Notes: generated by a model not told the origin, from the letters alone. A stretch of 57,661 nt of DNA from Candidatus Chromulinivoraceae bacterium (GCA_035478595.1 DATIJL010000007.1:1-57661); one strand, 5' to 3'. Numbered from the stretch's first letter, positions 26,672 through 35,221 are shown. Numbers and translations are program-made.

Positions 26672-26717
26672 AGGCTATGGTCGGCTTGTCGATAATAGCC
26701 TCTTTTACAGAGGCTAT
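26672..26717. repeat. Three mutually complementary arms between murA and tRNA-His
   Basis: AGGCTAT (26672-26678), ATAGCCTCT (26695-26703) and AGAGGCTAT (26709-26717) can pair as 1:2 or 2:3, two exclusive hairpins. The 2:3 hairpin is the stronger (9 bp, 5-nt loop) and may terminate murA; it overlaps the -35 of the tRNA promoter. Confidence 0.5.
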
Positions 26718-26731
26718 GCCTGTGGTACAAT
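26704..26731 (+). promoter_or_regulatory. Candidate promoter of tRNA-His
   Basis: TTTACA (26704-26709) and TACAAT (26726-26731) are 16 nt apart and sit at the right distance from the tRNA 5' end at 26743. Confidence 0.5.
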
Positions 26732-26742
26732 AGCTGATGTTT

Positions 26743-26820
26743 GGCGAATGTAGCTCATCTGGTTAGAGCGTCGGGTTGTGGTTCCGAAGGTAGTGGGTTC
26801 GATCCCCATCATTCGCCCCA
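26743..26820 (+). tRNA. tRNA-His (anticodon GTG)
   Basis: Anticodon stem TCGGG/TCCGA with loop TTGTGGT. The genomic G-1 opposite C73, diagnostic for tRNA-His, is present: G then GCGAATG pairing with CATTCGC, then C and encoded CCA. Confidence 0.95.
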
Positions 26821-26832
26821 TAGAAGTTATGC

Positions 26833-26862
26833 AATAGAAGACACTGTTGAGTGTCTTCTATT
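26833..26862 (+). terminator. Terminator after tRNA-His
   Basis: A 13-bp perfect stem (arm AATAGAAGACACT) with a GTTG loop; the 3' arm ends in TT and continues AT-rich. Confidence 0.7.
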
Positions 26863-26866
26863 ATTA

Positions 26867-27100
26867 TCAAACAACGCCTCGGCTCTCACAACACGAACTC
26901 AGGGGCATCATTGTCACGTTCCACGTGGCGGGCCGGTCATCAAGAAGTTTCACTCTGGCTATTTCGTCCAGAAGTGACCGTCCCAGTTACCGCCCGACGC
27001 CTAACAGCGTTGGGCGGCTTTCCATACCCATTCACCTAGGAGATAGCTGGTCACAGAATAAGATTCTTTATCCGGACCTTCTTTTTATTTACCCATAATT
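26867..27100. other. Intergenic stretch with GC-rich hairpins, possible structured RNA
   Basis: No convincing gene lies between the tRNA-His terminator and the LbH gene. Short frames exist but show no family resemblance. The stretch is more GC-rich than other intergenic DNA here and contains an 11-bp hairpin (26990-27000 with 27007-27017, one G-T pair) followed by CTTTCC, and a weaker one around 26950-26978. I looked for SRP RNA, RNase P RNA, tmRNA and 6S signatures and did not find them. Confidence 0.25.
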
Positions 27101-27115
27101 TGTTATTATATGCCC

Positions 27116-27724
27116 ATGAACCTAGAAGATTATTGTGAAGCAGTGTTCAAGGATGGGTTGCCTAAAACGCACAACGCACCATGGGAAATAATCAACAACC
27201 TAGAATCAACTATTTGGGAACTACTCGACACATTACCAGAAGAGTATGACGTATCTGGAGGCGTCGCTATTCATTTGACAGCCATCGTCGACCCGAGCAC
27301 CATCATCATACCACCAGCGATCATCGGTAAGGATTGCTTTATTGGCGAACACGGTCTACTGCGAAGTGGTGTTATTATGGGCGAAAAATCTACCATCGGC
27401 GCCAGTTGCGAGGTTAAATGTACTGTAATGGGTCATAAAAGCGCGCTTGGCCACTTTAACTTTGTCGGTAATAGCATTATAGGTGCTAACGTCAATATAG
27501 AAGCTGGTGCAATCGTGGCCAACCATTTTAATGAACGACCACCTAACGACCAGGCTATTCGTATTCGGGTTGAGAACGAAATCATTGAGACAGGAAGTAC
27601 GCGTTTTGGTGCTATTATTGGCGATCACGCAAAGATCGGCGCCAATGCCGTTCTCTCGCCTGGTACAATCCTAAAACCTCGTACCGTCGTTAGACGACTA
27701 GAGCTTATTGACCAAGCAGCTTAA
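27116..27724 (+). CDS. Left-handed beta-helix (hexapeptide repeat) protein
   Basis: This 202-residue protein has a short helical N-terminus (MNLEDYCEAVF) and then imperfect hexapeptide repeats (AIVDPSTIIIPPAIIGKDCFIGEHGLLRSG and on to IIGDHAKIGANAVLSPGTIL), the LbH fold of acyl- and sugar-nucleotidyl-transferases. No nucleotidyl-transferase domain is present, so it resembles a free-standing LbH acyltransferase-like domain; the substrate is unknown. The second ATG (27116) is chosen because TATTAT lies exactly 6 nt before it. The stop overlaps the convergent neighbour by 4 nt. Confidence 0.75.
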   Translation: MNLEDYCEAVFKDGLPKTHNAPWEIINNLESTIWELLDTLPEEYDVSGGVAIHLTAIVDPSTIIIPPAIIGKDCFIGEHGLLRSGVIMGEKSTIGASCEVKCTVMGHKSALGHFNFVGNSIIGANVNIEAGAIVANHFNERPPNDQAIRIRVENEIIETGSTRFGAIIGDHAKIGANAVLSPGTILKPRTVVRRLELIDQAA

Positions 27725-28086
27725 CCAAACGGGTTATAAGTTCTTCCTTTAGGCTCGGAGAATTTTCGAGGTGGAATAGCCAGCCTAGGTGCGCTTACGG
27801 CATTAAATCTTTGGCGTGATGAAGTCGACGTAGATGAATTTGGAACCTGAGGAGCGTGCGGCGCAACGTCATCTGTCCGCTGTCCGGCAATATCTCGGTT
27901 AATTACTGTCCGCGCCAAATTTGAATCTCGGTATTTTTGAACCATTTTCCGATTCTGGTCTATCTGGTAGCGACGATTAAACGATTCCGCGCTGGTTGCG
28001 CCCATTTTAGAACCGTTAGCGACTTCTGCGAAGCCGCTAGAGTGAAACGGCTTGTCTGCATCATTTACAAACTTACTAATATTCAT
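27721..28086 (-). CDS. Hydrophilic protein of unknown function
   Basis: This 121-residue protein is basic, Ser/Asn/Arg-rich, with no membrane helix or signal. The N-terminal half (NISKFVNDADKPFHSSGFAE, SFNRRYQIDQNRKMVQKY) could fold; the C-terminal half looks disordered. TATAAT occurs 13 nt upstream on the minus strand. Not recognised. Confidence 0.5.
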   Translation of the reverse strand: MNISKFVNDADKPFHSSGFAEVANGSKMGATSAESFNRRYQIDQNRKMVQKYRDSNLARTVINRDIAGQRTDDVAPHAPQVPNSSTSTSSRQRFNAVSAPRLAIPPRKFSEPKGRTYNPFG

Positions 28087-28134
28087 GGTTATGGTTTATA
28101 TTATACAGCTAAACCTGATATAATTTGAAGACCT

Positions 28135-28209
28135 GCGGGTGTAGTACAGTGGCTAGTATGCAAGCCTTCCAAGCTCGAGACGGGAGTTCGATTCTCCCCA
28201 CCCGCACCA
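28135..28209 (+). tRNA. tRNA-Gly (anticodon TCC)
   Basis: Acceptor GCGGGTG/CACCCGC, anticodon stem CAAGC/GCTCG with one A-C mismatch around loop CTTCCAA, T-loop TTCGATT, encoded CCA. TATAAT lies 10 nt upstream. Confidence 0.93.
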
Positions 28210-28221
28210 CATGAGAATTTT

Positions 28222-28247
28222 ATAGACGGATTACCCGTCTATTTTTT
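28222..28247 (+). terminator. Terminator after tRNA-Gly
   Basis: Stem ATAGACGG/CCGTCTAT, loop ATTAC, followed by a T run. Confidence 0.8.
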
Positions 28248-28292
28248 ATATCGTATCTTGTATAATAGTAGTAAGGATAAGCATTTTTATAT

Positions 28293-29486
28293 ATGGCACG
28301 ATTACCAGTACCGGGGAGTGACGAGGGGCAATGGGGCGCCCTTCTTAACGATTACCTCTCTCAGTCGCTTGATACGGGAGGAGCGCTCAAGAGTAATACT
28401 GTTGGAAGTAGTCAATTGGCAAACGGAGCTGTAACGGCCGCTACCCTTGCAGACGGTACAATTACCACAGCTAAGCTGCAAGACAACAGCATTACCAGTG
28501 CGAAAATTGCCGATGGAGCTATTCCAAGTGCCAAGATTACCTATGATCCAAGCGTAGCTGCGGGAATCCGATCACTACTTATCGTTTATTCACCCCCTAA
28601 CATCATCAATACGCAGTATAGTGACGACTACGCGGCAGATGTTCTGTGTCGTTACGACGATGTTGTACTTGGTGGTGGTCTCGAAGATTCAGGCAACGCC
28701 TACCATACTAGTACACAAAATATTATCCAGAAAGTAAAAGCTATTTCGCCTTCTACGGTAGTCTGGGGTTATATTGACACGGGTGTTACTACAAGTAACT
28801 TGCCTCTTTCTACTATTCAAACGCAAATAGATGGATAGATCGCAATGGGTGCTGGCGGCATCTTTTTAGATACGTTCGGCTATGATTACCATACGTCACG
28901 CAGTCGTCAGACTAGCATTCTCTCGTATGTACATAGTAAAAACGTTGGCGCCATGATAAATGTGTGGAATCCAGACGATGCTCTCAGCTCTGCGGTAGAT
29001 GTAACCTATAATCCGACAGGGACCGCCACCGTTGCAGGTTCAACTGATGTATTAATACTTGAGTCATGGATTTGTAACAGTGATAGCTATGCCTCACCAT
29101 ATTATGCCACTATTTCGGATGTAAAGACTCGCGGCGACAAAGCCGTAGCCTACCGTGCGAGTCTTGGTATTCGCATCTACGCCGCAAATATTATGCTCCA
29201 CACAGGCACGGTTGATGCAACTCTTCAAAACTATCGCAGCATCAGCGAAGGTATGGCACGAACCTGGCGTCTTGATGGTACCGGCCTGCAAGCATCTAGC
29301 TACTCGTCAACTGGCTCAGACCTGGCAATCGTCTCTCCGCGCTTTTCGGCCTATCGCGACATCACCAAGCGTACATCGGCTCCTTATATCCTCAATGGCG
29401 CTTGGACGCAAATACAAGCACCCGATCTCGGCATAACTATCACATACAACGCTAATACGTCGACATATTCTTGGCAGCAGCTGTAA
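28293..29486 (+). pseudogene. MARLP-module glycosidase-like protein interrupted by an in-frame TAG
   Basis: Two open stretches, 28293-28838 and 28845-29486, lie in the same frame and are separated only by TAG at 28836-28838. Together they would encode 397 residues. The N-terminus (MARLPVPGSDEGQWGALLND) matches the module of the gene at 17551; a fibre-like repeat region follows (ANGAVTAATLADGTITTAKL). From ~95 onward it resembles TIM-barrel GH114/TM1410-like or spherulin-4-like proteins, where a typical core reads DxWxxMGxxGIFLDxFGYD; here it is DG-stop-IAMGAGGIFLDTFGYD. The stop therefore replaces what is probably a Trp codon (TGG to TAG). It may be a recent pseudogene, a sequencing error, or a read-through site. 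Confidence 0.75.
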
Positions 29487-29515
29487 AACCATAAGCAGTT
29501 TGCTATACTAAAGCC

Positions 29516-29899
29516 ATGCAAACAACAAAACTCATGAAACGCATTGTCAGTACTGAATATCTTATTGCGGCTGTTATTGTTGCACTCTTTTACGTTATGG
29601 TGGGAAACTTTCAATGGTATTGGTTATTCATTCTCTTTATTGTCGTTGACCTCAGCGCACTTGGCTATATGGCCAATACGCGTATAGGTGCTCTTGTTTA
29701 CAATCTTGGCCATAGCCCTATCGGACCAACATTGCTCGTCGCCCTTTACATCACCACAACCAACCAAGTTGTTCTCTTTATTTCATTGATTTGGCTTTTC
29801 CATATCTTTGTAGATCGTGCTCTAGGCTATGGCCTTAAACACACCACAGGTTTTCACCAGACCCATCTAGGCCCTATCGGTAAAGCAAAAAAGAATTAA
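29516..29899 (+). CDS. DUF4260-family membrane protein
   Basis: This 127-residue protein has about four membrane helices. The C-terminal pattern GALVYNLGHSPIGPTLL, then IWLFHIFVDRALGYGLKH and TGFHQTHLG, is the signature of DUF4260. Function is unknown in the family. TATACT lies exactly 6 nt before the ATG (leaderless). It is immediately upstream of tRNA-Arg(TCT), which has its own TATAAT. Confidence 0.8.
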   Translation: MQTTKLMKRIVSTEYLIAAVIVALFYVMVGNFQWYWLFILFIVVDLSALGYMANTRIGALVYNLGHSPIGPTLLVALYITTTNQVVLFISLIWLFHIFVDRALGYGLKHTTGFHQTHLGPIGKAKKN

Positions 29900-29919
29900 T
29901 AAGGTATAATAACTCTAGC

Positions 29920-29996
29920 GCCCCGATAGCTCAGTAGGATAGAGCAGAGGACTTCTAAGCCTAAGGTCGTTGGTTCGATTCCAACTCGGGGTACCA
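29920..29996 (+). tRNA. tRNA-Arg (anticodon TCT)
   Basis: Acceptor GCCCCGA/TCGGGGT (first pair G-U), D and T arms normal, loop CTTCTAA, encoded CCA. The anticodon stem GAGGA/GCCTA keeps only three of five pairs (31 A-G and 27 G-A are mismatched). TATAAT lies 9 nt upstream. Confidence 0.9.
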
Positions 29997-30036
29997 TTTC
30001 TGTGGTATATAAAAATCACAGGTTATATTTATTATT

Positions 30037-30372
30037 ATGTTTAATGACAATCCACAAACTCTAATCGATCAGCTTCGTACAGACTTACTAAAGGCACGCA
30101 AAGCACGAGATCAACTAACCTCCACCACGCTACAGGGGGTTATTTCTGCCATCGATAACGCGGGCGCGGTCCCAGCTCCAGAAAACACTGTCTCAATTGG
30201 CGTAGGATCAACCGAAGCAACACGCCGAGAGCTATCAAAACAAGACCTCCAAATGATAATTCAAGGTGAGCTCGTTGAGCTAGAGCAAGCAATTAAAGAG
30301 CTTGACGATAGAGAAAATACCTATACGAACGAATTAAGAAATAGAATAACCATCTTAGAGAGCTACCTATAG
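30037..30372 (+). CDS. Short YqeY/GatB-like domain protein
   Basis: This 111-residue protein resembles the N-terminal part of YqeY proteins: LIDQLRTDLLKARKARDQLTSTTLQGVISAIDNAGAVP, then GVGSTEATRRELSKQDLQMII. The second block is characteristic of actinobacterial YqeY, where it reads close to GVG-xxE-xRRELTEAD. Ordinary YqeY is ~150 residues; the C-terminal helical part is short here. YqeY resembles the tRNA-binding tail of GatB, and its role is uncertain. A TATATT lies 7 nt before the ATG. Confidence 0.7.
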   Translation: MFNDNPQTLIDQLRTDLLKARKARDQLTSTTLQGVISAIDNAGAVPAPENTVSIGVGSTEATRRELSKQDLQMIIQGELVELEQAIKELDDRENTYTNELRNRITILESYL

Positions 30373-30515
30373 ACACCTTTTGTAATGGTTGTTGTTCTAA
30401 TTTCATACAATGCACTGTGTGTAAAATAATATTCAAAACATCATGTTCTCTCAGATAAGTCTTCCACCAAATTTTGCCAGTTCTTATTCTCAGAAATTTT
30501 GGTAAACTACATAAT

Positions 30516-31115
30516 ATGGGGAAAATTAAATGCGGAATTGGTATGTCTATAGATGGGTATGTGGCAGGACCCAACCAGAGATTTGATAAACCGATGGGTG
30601 ACATACCGGAAAACTACTTACATCATTGGATGTTTGATGAGCCAGAGAAACACAAAGCAGAACTTGATAGCCTCACCGATGCGAGCGCTTTCATCATGGG
30701 AAAGAACATGTTCGTCCCTAAAGATAAAGCAGATGATGACGGTTGGAATGGCTGGTGGGGTGACAACCCTCCTTATCACGCTCCGGTGTTCGTGCTAACT
30801 GATCAACCTCATGAACCTATCGAAATGAGCGGCGGCACAACCTTTACATTTATAACAGATGGAATCTATAGCGCCCTAGAAAGCGCAAAGGCTGCCGCCG
30901 GAGACAGGGACATTTCGATCGCAGGGGGTGCAAATACGGTTAATCAATATCTTGCAGCAGACCTTATTGATGAGTTATGGCTTCATATTGCTCCTGTAAG
31001 TATTGGAAGTGGGGCTAAATTATTTCAGGATACGCCCAACCTGCGACTTAAGCCACTCGAGGCGCGCACTACTAGTTTGGTTACGCATATTCGATACGAA
31101 ATTTTACATTCGTAG
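30516..31115 (+). CDS. RibD C-terminal / DHFR-like reductase
   Basis: This 199-residue protein begins MGKIKCGIGMSIDGYVAGPN, the classic opening of YyaP/RibD-C dihydrofolate-reductase-fold proteins, followed by DASAFIMGKNMF, a cofactor-type loop SIAGGANTVNQYLAADLIDELWLHIAPV and IGSGAKLF. NADPH-dependent reduction is expected; the substrate (pterin, flavin precursor or other) is unknown. The ATG at 30516 lies 7 nt after TAAACT and is preferred over an in-frame ATG at 30474. Confidence 0.85.
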   Translation: MGKIKCGIGMSIDGYVAGPNQRFDKPMGDIPENYLHHWMFDEPEKHKAELDSLTDASAFIMGKNMFVPKDKADDDGWNGWWGDNPPYHAPVFVLTDQPHEPIEMSGGTTFTFITDGIYSALESAKAAAGDRDISIAGGANTVNQYLAADLIDELWLHIAPVSIGSGAKLFQDTPNLRLKPLEARTTSLVTHIRYEILHS

Positions 31116-31283
31116 CCACTATCGAAAGACATAGAGAAGACTTTTGGATTCTCCAAGGGCCTACAGAAAAACAAGTCTTCGATGTCACAAACAACCATTC
31201 GACATCGCCAAATAAGATATTCTCTCTTCAGCCTACTCTCATTTACAACCATTACACTAACTATTGAGCGTCCAGAATGAAGC
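31116..31283. other. Intergenic stretch without visible gene
   Basis: No conserved frame, tRNA or clear hairpin is visible on either strand between the reductase and the VanZ-like gene; it presumably holds the promoter of the latter. Confidence 0.4.
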
Positions 31284-31763
31284 ATGAAAAAATTCTCTAA
31301 AGTATTATTAGTCCTCTATCTCATGGCCTTGCTCTGGTTGGTCTTGTTTAAATTTTCGTTCGATATTCCTTCGGTACTCATACATTATCAAACAAGGAGC
31401 CTTAACCTCATTCCATTTGCCGGTAGTCACCTAGGCGAGATGCTCGCCAATTTTGTTGTTTTTGTACCTTTTGGGCTGCTCCTAAGCATCAACTTCAAAC
31501 AGCCTACTATATGGCGAAAACTTACCTATATATTTATTTTTAGCGTTGGCGTTGAAATAACCCAGTTTGTATTTGCCATAGGCGCAACAGACATCACGGA
31601 CGTCATTATGAATACCTCAGGCGGACTAGCCGGATTGCTACTGTATGGTTCTACAGGAAAAGTTGATAGCTCAAAACGCGACCGATTGATTACTGCTATC
31701 TGTGCGGGTCTGATATTCATTATCATTCTCCTACGACTCTTTGTTTTTAGAGTAAGATACTGA
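31284..31763 (+). CDS. VanZ-like membrane protein
   Basis: This 159-residue protein has four to five helices. The order SLNLIPF, then LANFVVFVPFGLLLSI, then GVEITQFVFAIGATDITDVIMNTSGGLAGLLLY is the VanZ-family signature. VanZ of the vancomycin cluster gives low-level teicoplanin resistance; most members have unknown roles at the cell envelope. No SD is visible. Confidence 0.85.
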   Translation: MKKFSKVLLVLYLMALLWLVLFKFSFDIPSVLIHYQTRSLNLIPFAGSHLGEMLANFVVFVPFGLLLSINFKQPTIWRKLTYIFIFSVGVEITQFVFAIGATDITDVIMNTSGGLAGLLLYGSTGKVDSSKRDRLITAICAGLIFIIILLRLFVFRVRY

Positions 31764-31818
31764 TCCATGATGATAGTGCTTATTGGCTCATAGGTTGAAT
31801 GCTGGTATTATTTTTATA

Positions 31819-32205
31819 ATGAAACATAAGAAGTTAATTATATGGGGCATCTGTTTGGCTGTGCTTGCCGGACTCATAGGCGCATTTCTTTTACTGGGTG
31901 GCGTACAAAAAGTTAAAGACATCCTTAATCCGCCAACAAACCAACCACAATCGGTGACCCTTGAAGGAAAGGTACTTTGTTTGCCCCACAAGGGCGACAG
32001 TGACGTTAACACACTCGAATGTGCTATTGGCCTGCAGGCTACCGACGGTAAATATTATGGACTGAGCGGATCAACCGATAGCTTAACTTCAAGTGAAGGA
32101 ACCGATCAAAAAGTGAAAATAACCGGAAACCTTGAATCCCAGAATAGCGATAAATACCAAATGGACGGTATTATTGCTGTAAATAGTTTTGAATTGGTTA
32201 AGTAA
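31819..32205 (+). CDS. Membrane-anchored extracytoplasmic protein, unknown function
   Basis: The start at 31819 (MKHKKLIIWG) is preferred over one at 31783, as TATTAT lies 7 nt before it. The 128-residue protein has one N-terminal helix (about 6-29), a linker (NPPTNQPQ), then a ~85-residue beta-rich domain with the OB-like pattern VTLEGKVLCLP ... QKVKITGNLES. Two cysteines could pair outside the membrane. The stop overlaps the Nudix start (TAATG). Confidence 0.65.
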   Translation: MKHKKLIIWGICLAVLAGLIGAFLLLGGVQKVKDILNPPTNQPQSVTLEGKVLCLPHKGDSDVNTLECAIGLQATDGKYYGLSGSTDSLTSSEGTDQKVKITGNLESQNSDKYQMDGIIAVNSFELVK

Positions 32206-32771
32206 TGGTCTCGCCAATTGATATTATCAATGAGAAGAACCGACTAACCGGCAAGATTAGCAACCCAGAAGAAGCGAATGAGCACGGCTATTGGCATCGA
32301 GGTGCACATGTTTTTGTATTTACTCCGAGTGGACGTGTACTAGTACAGCGCCGCAGCCAAACCACCTTACAGCATACGGGTTTTGTAGAATTAGGTGCGG
32401 GTGGTTTTGTTGATAGTGGCGAAACACCTGAGATTGCTGCTGCACGAGAGCTTAAAGAAGAAGTGGGGCTCATAGTCTCCCCTAACGACCTGATATTCTT
32501 AGGAACTACGCGCTACAATCATCGCTGGGGAAAACTTCGTCACAAAACAAGCCGAGGTATCATCTATAGTTACGCGATTATGCTATCGACGGAAGATGCT
32601 GCACTTATGCTTGAGCACGATGAGGTGGAGTGGGCAGACTTTATACCTGTCAAAAGTGCTCAGTGGCTTGTTCTAAGAGGCTCTATTAGGCGTCTTGGGC
32701 ACATGACGCCTATGTACGCCTATTACCGAAAACAGCTCCGTCAGGCCCTGCACGTACTTGACATTCGCTAA
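32205..32771 (+). CDS. Nudix hydrolase (YfcD/IDI-like)
   Basis: This 188-residue protein has a complete Nudix box from the Gly-Gly of GGFVDSGETPEIAA to RELKEEVGL, with the metal-binding RELKEE. The fold ahead of it (GYWHRGAHVFVFTPSGRVLVQRRS) is that of the YfcD-like group related to isopentenyl-diphosphate isomerase. The substrate is unknown. It is coupled to the preceding membrane protein by a TAATG overlap and its tail overlaps the convergent Clp-like gene by 4 nt. Confidence 0.88.
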   Translation: MVSPIDIINEKNRLTGKISNPEEANEHGYWHRGAHVFVFTPSGRVLVQRRSQTTLQHTGFVELGAGGFVDSGETPEIAAARELKEEVGLIVSPNDLIFLGTTRYNHRWGKLRHKTSRGIIYSYAIMLSTEDAALMLEHDEVEWADFIPVKSAQWLVLRGSIRRLGHMTPMYAYYRKQLRQALHVLDIR

Positions 32772-35221
32772 GCCTGCGGAGCGACAGGCGGTTCGCCTGC
32801 TGCAATCTGGTTCGCTTGTTCAGCGACATCTAGTACCTGGCGTACTTGATCAAGTGTAATAGCAACCGTACCACCCGCCGTAACTGTCCCGCCTAGCATT
32901 TGCTTTGCAATCGTATTTTCGACAGTTCGCTGAACTATACGTCTCATTGGACGCGCACCAAGTCGAGGATCATACCCCTTATCTACCAAGTATAGTTTTG
33001 CATCCTGGTCTACGGTTACGCGTATCTTTTGTACAGCGAGCGTTTTATTGATGCCGGCAATAATAAGATCGATTACCTGTACCAGCTCCTGTTTACCGAG
33101 CGGCTTGAATGTCACTATTTCATCAAAACGGTTTAAGAACTCCGGCCTAAATTGATTGCTATTAATGAGCTCGTCAATGAATGGCTTTTCAAACTGTTCG
33201 AGCTGGTAGCCACGTTCGATGTATTCGCGAATCCTATCCGCTCCGGCATTGCTAGTTGCAATGACAATAGCATCCCTAAAGCTAACCTCGCGGTTTTTGA
33301 TATCACGCAAGATCCCTTCATCAAGCATTTGCAATAAGGTCGTCAACACGTTAGGGTGTGCTTTTTCAATCTCATCTAGCAGCACAACACTAAACGGCTG
33401 TTTCATAGCCTGCGCAGTAAGACTCGAGGAATCATCGGCACCATCGGCTATCAGGCGTGCTACATCTTCACTTCGTACGTATTCGTTTAGGTCTAATCTA
33501 ATAAGCCTATCTTCACCCCCAAAATAGACATCAGCTAGTGCCTTTGCAAGCTCAGTCTTACCAACGCCTGTTGGGCCCAAGAACAGGAATGTACCGATGG
33601 GCCGATTCTCATTGCGAACTCCAGCCATTGCTCGCCTCAGAGCATCACTTACCACGCTCACCGCTCTCACCTGATTGATCATACGTTTGTGAATAAGGTC
33701 TTCAAGGTTAAGTAATTTGTCACGCTCTTCTTGACCGTTTGCAACGCCCACCTTAATATCCATCGTCTTTTCAATAGTGCTTTGGACAGAGTTCATCGTA
33801 ACCAAGCCACTTTCAGCATACGATGCCGCCGATTCCATCAGTTTAATAGCTCGTCCTGGCATAGAGAGGTCATGGACATAACGCTGACTCAATCGATATG
33901 CCTCTTTAAGCGCTTGATACATATAGGTAACCTTGCGTTGGTATTCGGTCGTGATAAGTTGATCTTCCATAACTGCTAGCGTCTCTTCCTCGTTAGCCTC
34001 GGCAACGCTCACGCGGTTAAGGGCATTAATGAGTGCCGAATTACGCTGACCAATTTTAAGGTATCGCTGCTCATCCATTGTCAATATAATTCGGAGCCGG
34101 CCAGCCTCTAGAATTGGCAGTAATACATTTGTTAAATCTACAGAGCCAATACCTTCTTCAAAAAATAGTTGTGCATTATCGAGACATATAATAATATTCT
34201 TCGCACCAAACGCCTCCCCCAATACCTGCATTACTAGATTCTCCAACTCTCCACGTCCAGGTGCACCGGCGATAAGAGCAGCAGAGTCGAGTATAAATAC
34301 CTGGCGAAATTTAAGACTTTCCGGTAAGTCAGACTCCGCATCTAGTAGTCGCTCAGCAAACGCATGAACAATCGTAGTCTTACCAACACCTTCGCCACCA
34401 ACCAGCGCCACGTTTTGACGACCACCAGAGCCGAATGTTTGAATCATTTGATCGAGCGCCTGGGTATGAGCTTCGAGGTCCGTTGAAATCAAACCACCAT
34501 GAGATATTTGCTCGCTGATATTCTGACCAAAGCGTGTTAGTAGCGGAATATAACCGAAGGACCAATCACGGGCGATGCCACCGGTACGGCGAGGTTTGGT
34601 GTGCTTTGTAATTAGATCACGAATATGCTGTTGCCAACGAACGCCATGCAGTAAATCCTCGTCGTCAAGTTGCATATGCGCAAGGAGACTCTCGTAGTCT
34701 GGAAAAACATGAACAAGAGCAACAGCCAAAACACTGCCAGTGAGATGCGGCACACCTGTTTTTTCACGAATAGCCAGTGCTTCTTCCCAAACTTTTGATG
34801 TCATACCTGGATCCTCTGATGAGATATCCTGCAAGAACTTTGCCGTAATACCAAACCGTGCGCCGAAAAAATGTCCGCTCGAAACACGTCCAACCGCGGT
34901 TGCAATATGACGCGGAGTGGGGTTCTTGGGAAGTTGTCCTAAAATATCACCTGATATAATATCGTCAATCGTTTTAGGGTCTTTAGGGCTAGGCAGATGA
35001 TGCAGTTCATGATCGTACCATTCCTTAAACATAAAAGGCACGGCCGCAAAACCAATAAGCAACCAACCAGTGGACATCTGTATAAAAAGAAGTCCGACAC
35101 CAGCTAGTACCATTAAAATCGTAAGGATAAGCATAAGACGCAGCCATATACCACGAATAGCCGCTCCAATTCGAGCTTTTTGAGCCCGGTTACTACCATA
35201 GATTAGCTCTGTTGAGATCAT
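32768..35221 (-). CDS. Membrane-anchored double AAA+ Clp-like ATPase
   Basis: The protein has 817 residues: two membrane helices near the N-terminus (about 28-66), Clp-N-like repeats (~100-200), AAA-1 with Walker A GGEGVGKT (275-282), and a ClpC/ClpB-type AAA-2 with GPTGVGKT, Walker B VVLLDEIEKAHP, FRPEFLNRFDEIV and the C-terminal arginine block GARPMRRIVQ. In AAA-1 the Walker B reads ICLDNAQ, with Asn for the catalytic Glu. The VGF/IGF tripeptide loop that docks on ClpP is not seen in AAA-2, where YIERGYQLEQF stands instead. It is probably a membrane-tethered unfoldase rather than a protease subunit. The start at the ATGA overlap is preferred over GTG at 35230. Confidence 0.85.
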   Translation of the reverse strand: MISTELIYGSNRAQKARIGAAIRGIWLRLMLILTILMVLAGVGLLFIQMSTGWLLIGFAAVPFMFKEWYDHELHHLPSPKDPKTIDDIISGDILGQLPKNPTPRHIATAVGRVSSGHFFGARFGITAKFLQDISSEDPGMTSKVWEEALAIREKTGVPHLTGSVLAVALVHVFPDYESLLAHMQLDDEDLLHGVRWQQHIRDLITKHTKPRRTGGIARDWSFGYIPLLTRFGQNISEQISHGGLISTDLEAHTQALDQMIQTFGSGGRQNVALVGGEGVGKTTIVHAFAERLLDAESDLPESLKFRQVFILDSAALIAGAPGRGELENLVMQVLGEAFGAKNIIICLDNAQLFFEEGIGSVDLTNVLLPILEAGRLRIILTMDEQRYLKIGQRNSALINALNRVSVAEANEEETLAVMEDQLITTEYQRKVTYMYQALKEAYRLSQRYVHDLSMPGRAIKLMESAASYAESGLVTMNSVQSTIEKTMDIKVGVANGQEERDKLLNLEDLIHKRMINQVRAVSVVSDALRRAMAGVRNENRPIGTFLFLGPTGVGKTELAKALADVYFGGEDRLIRLDLNEYVRSEDVARLIADGADDSSSLTAQAMKQPFSVVLLDEIEKAHPNVLTTLLQMLDEGILRDIKNREVSFRDAIVIATSNAGADRIREYIERGYQLEQFEKPFIDELINSNQFRPEFLNRFDEIVTFKPLGKQELVQVIDLIIAGINKTLAVQKIRVTVDQDAKLYLVDKGYDPRLGARPMRRIVQRTVENTIAKQMLGGTVTAGGTVAITLDQVRQVLDVAEQANQIAAGEPPVAPQA

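Noticed and set aside
26867-27100. SRP RNA, RNase P RNA, tmRNA or 6S RNA
   Set aside because: None of the conserved core motifs of these RNAs could be found on either strand.
28836-28838. TAG as a reassigned (sense) codon
   Set aside because: TAG ends many other genes normally (for example 8694, 18156, 26652) and no suppressor tRNA is visible in the window.
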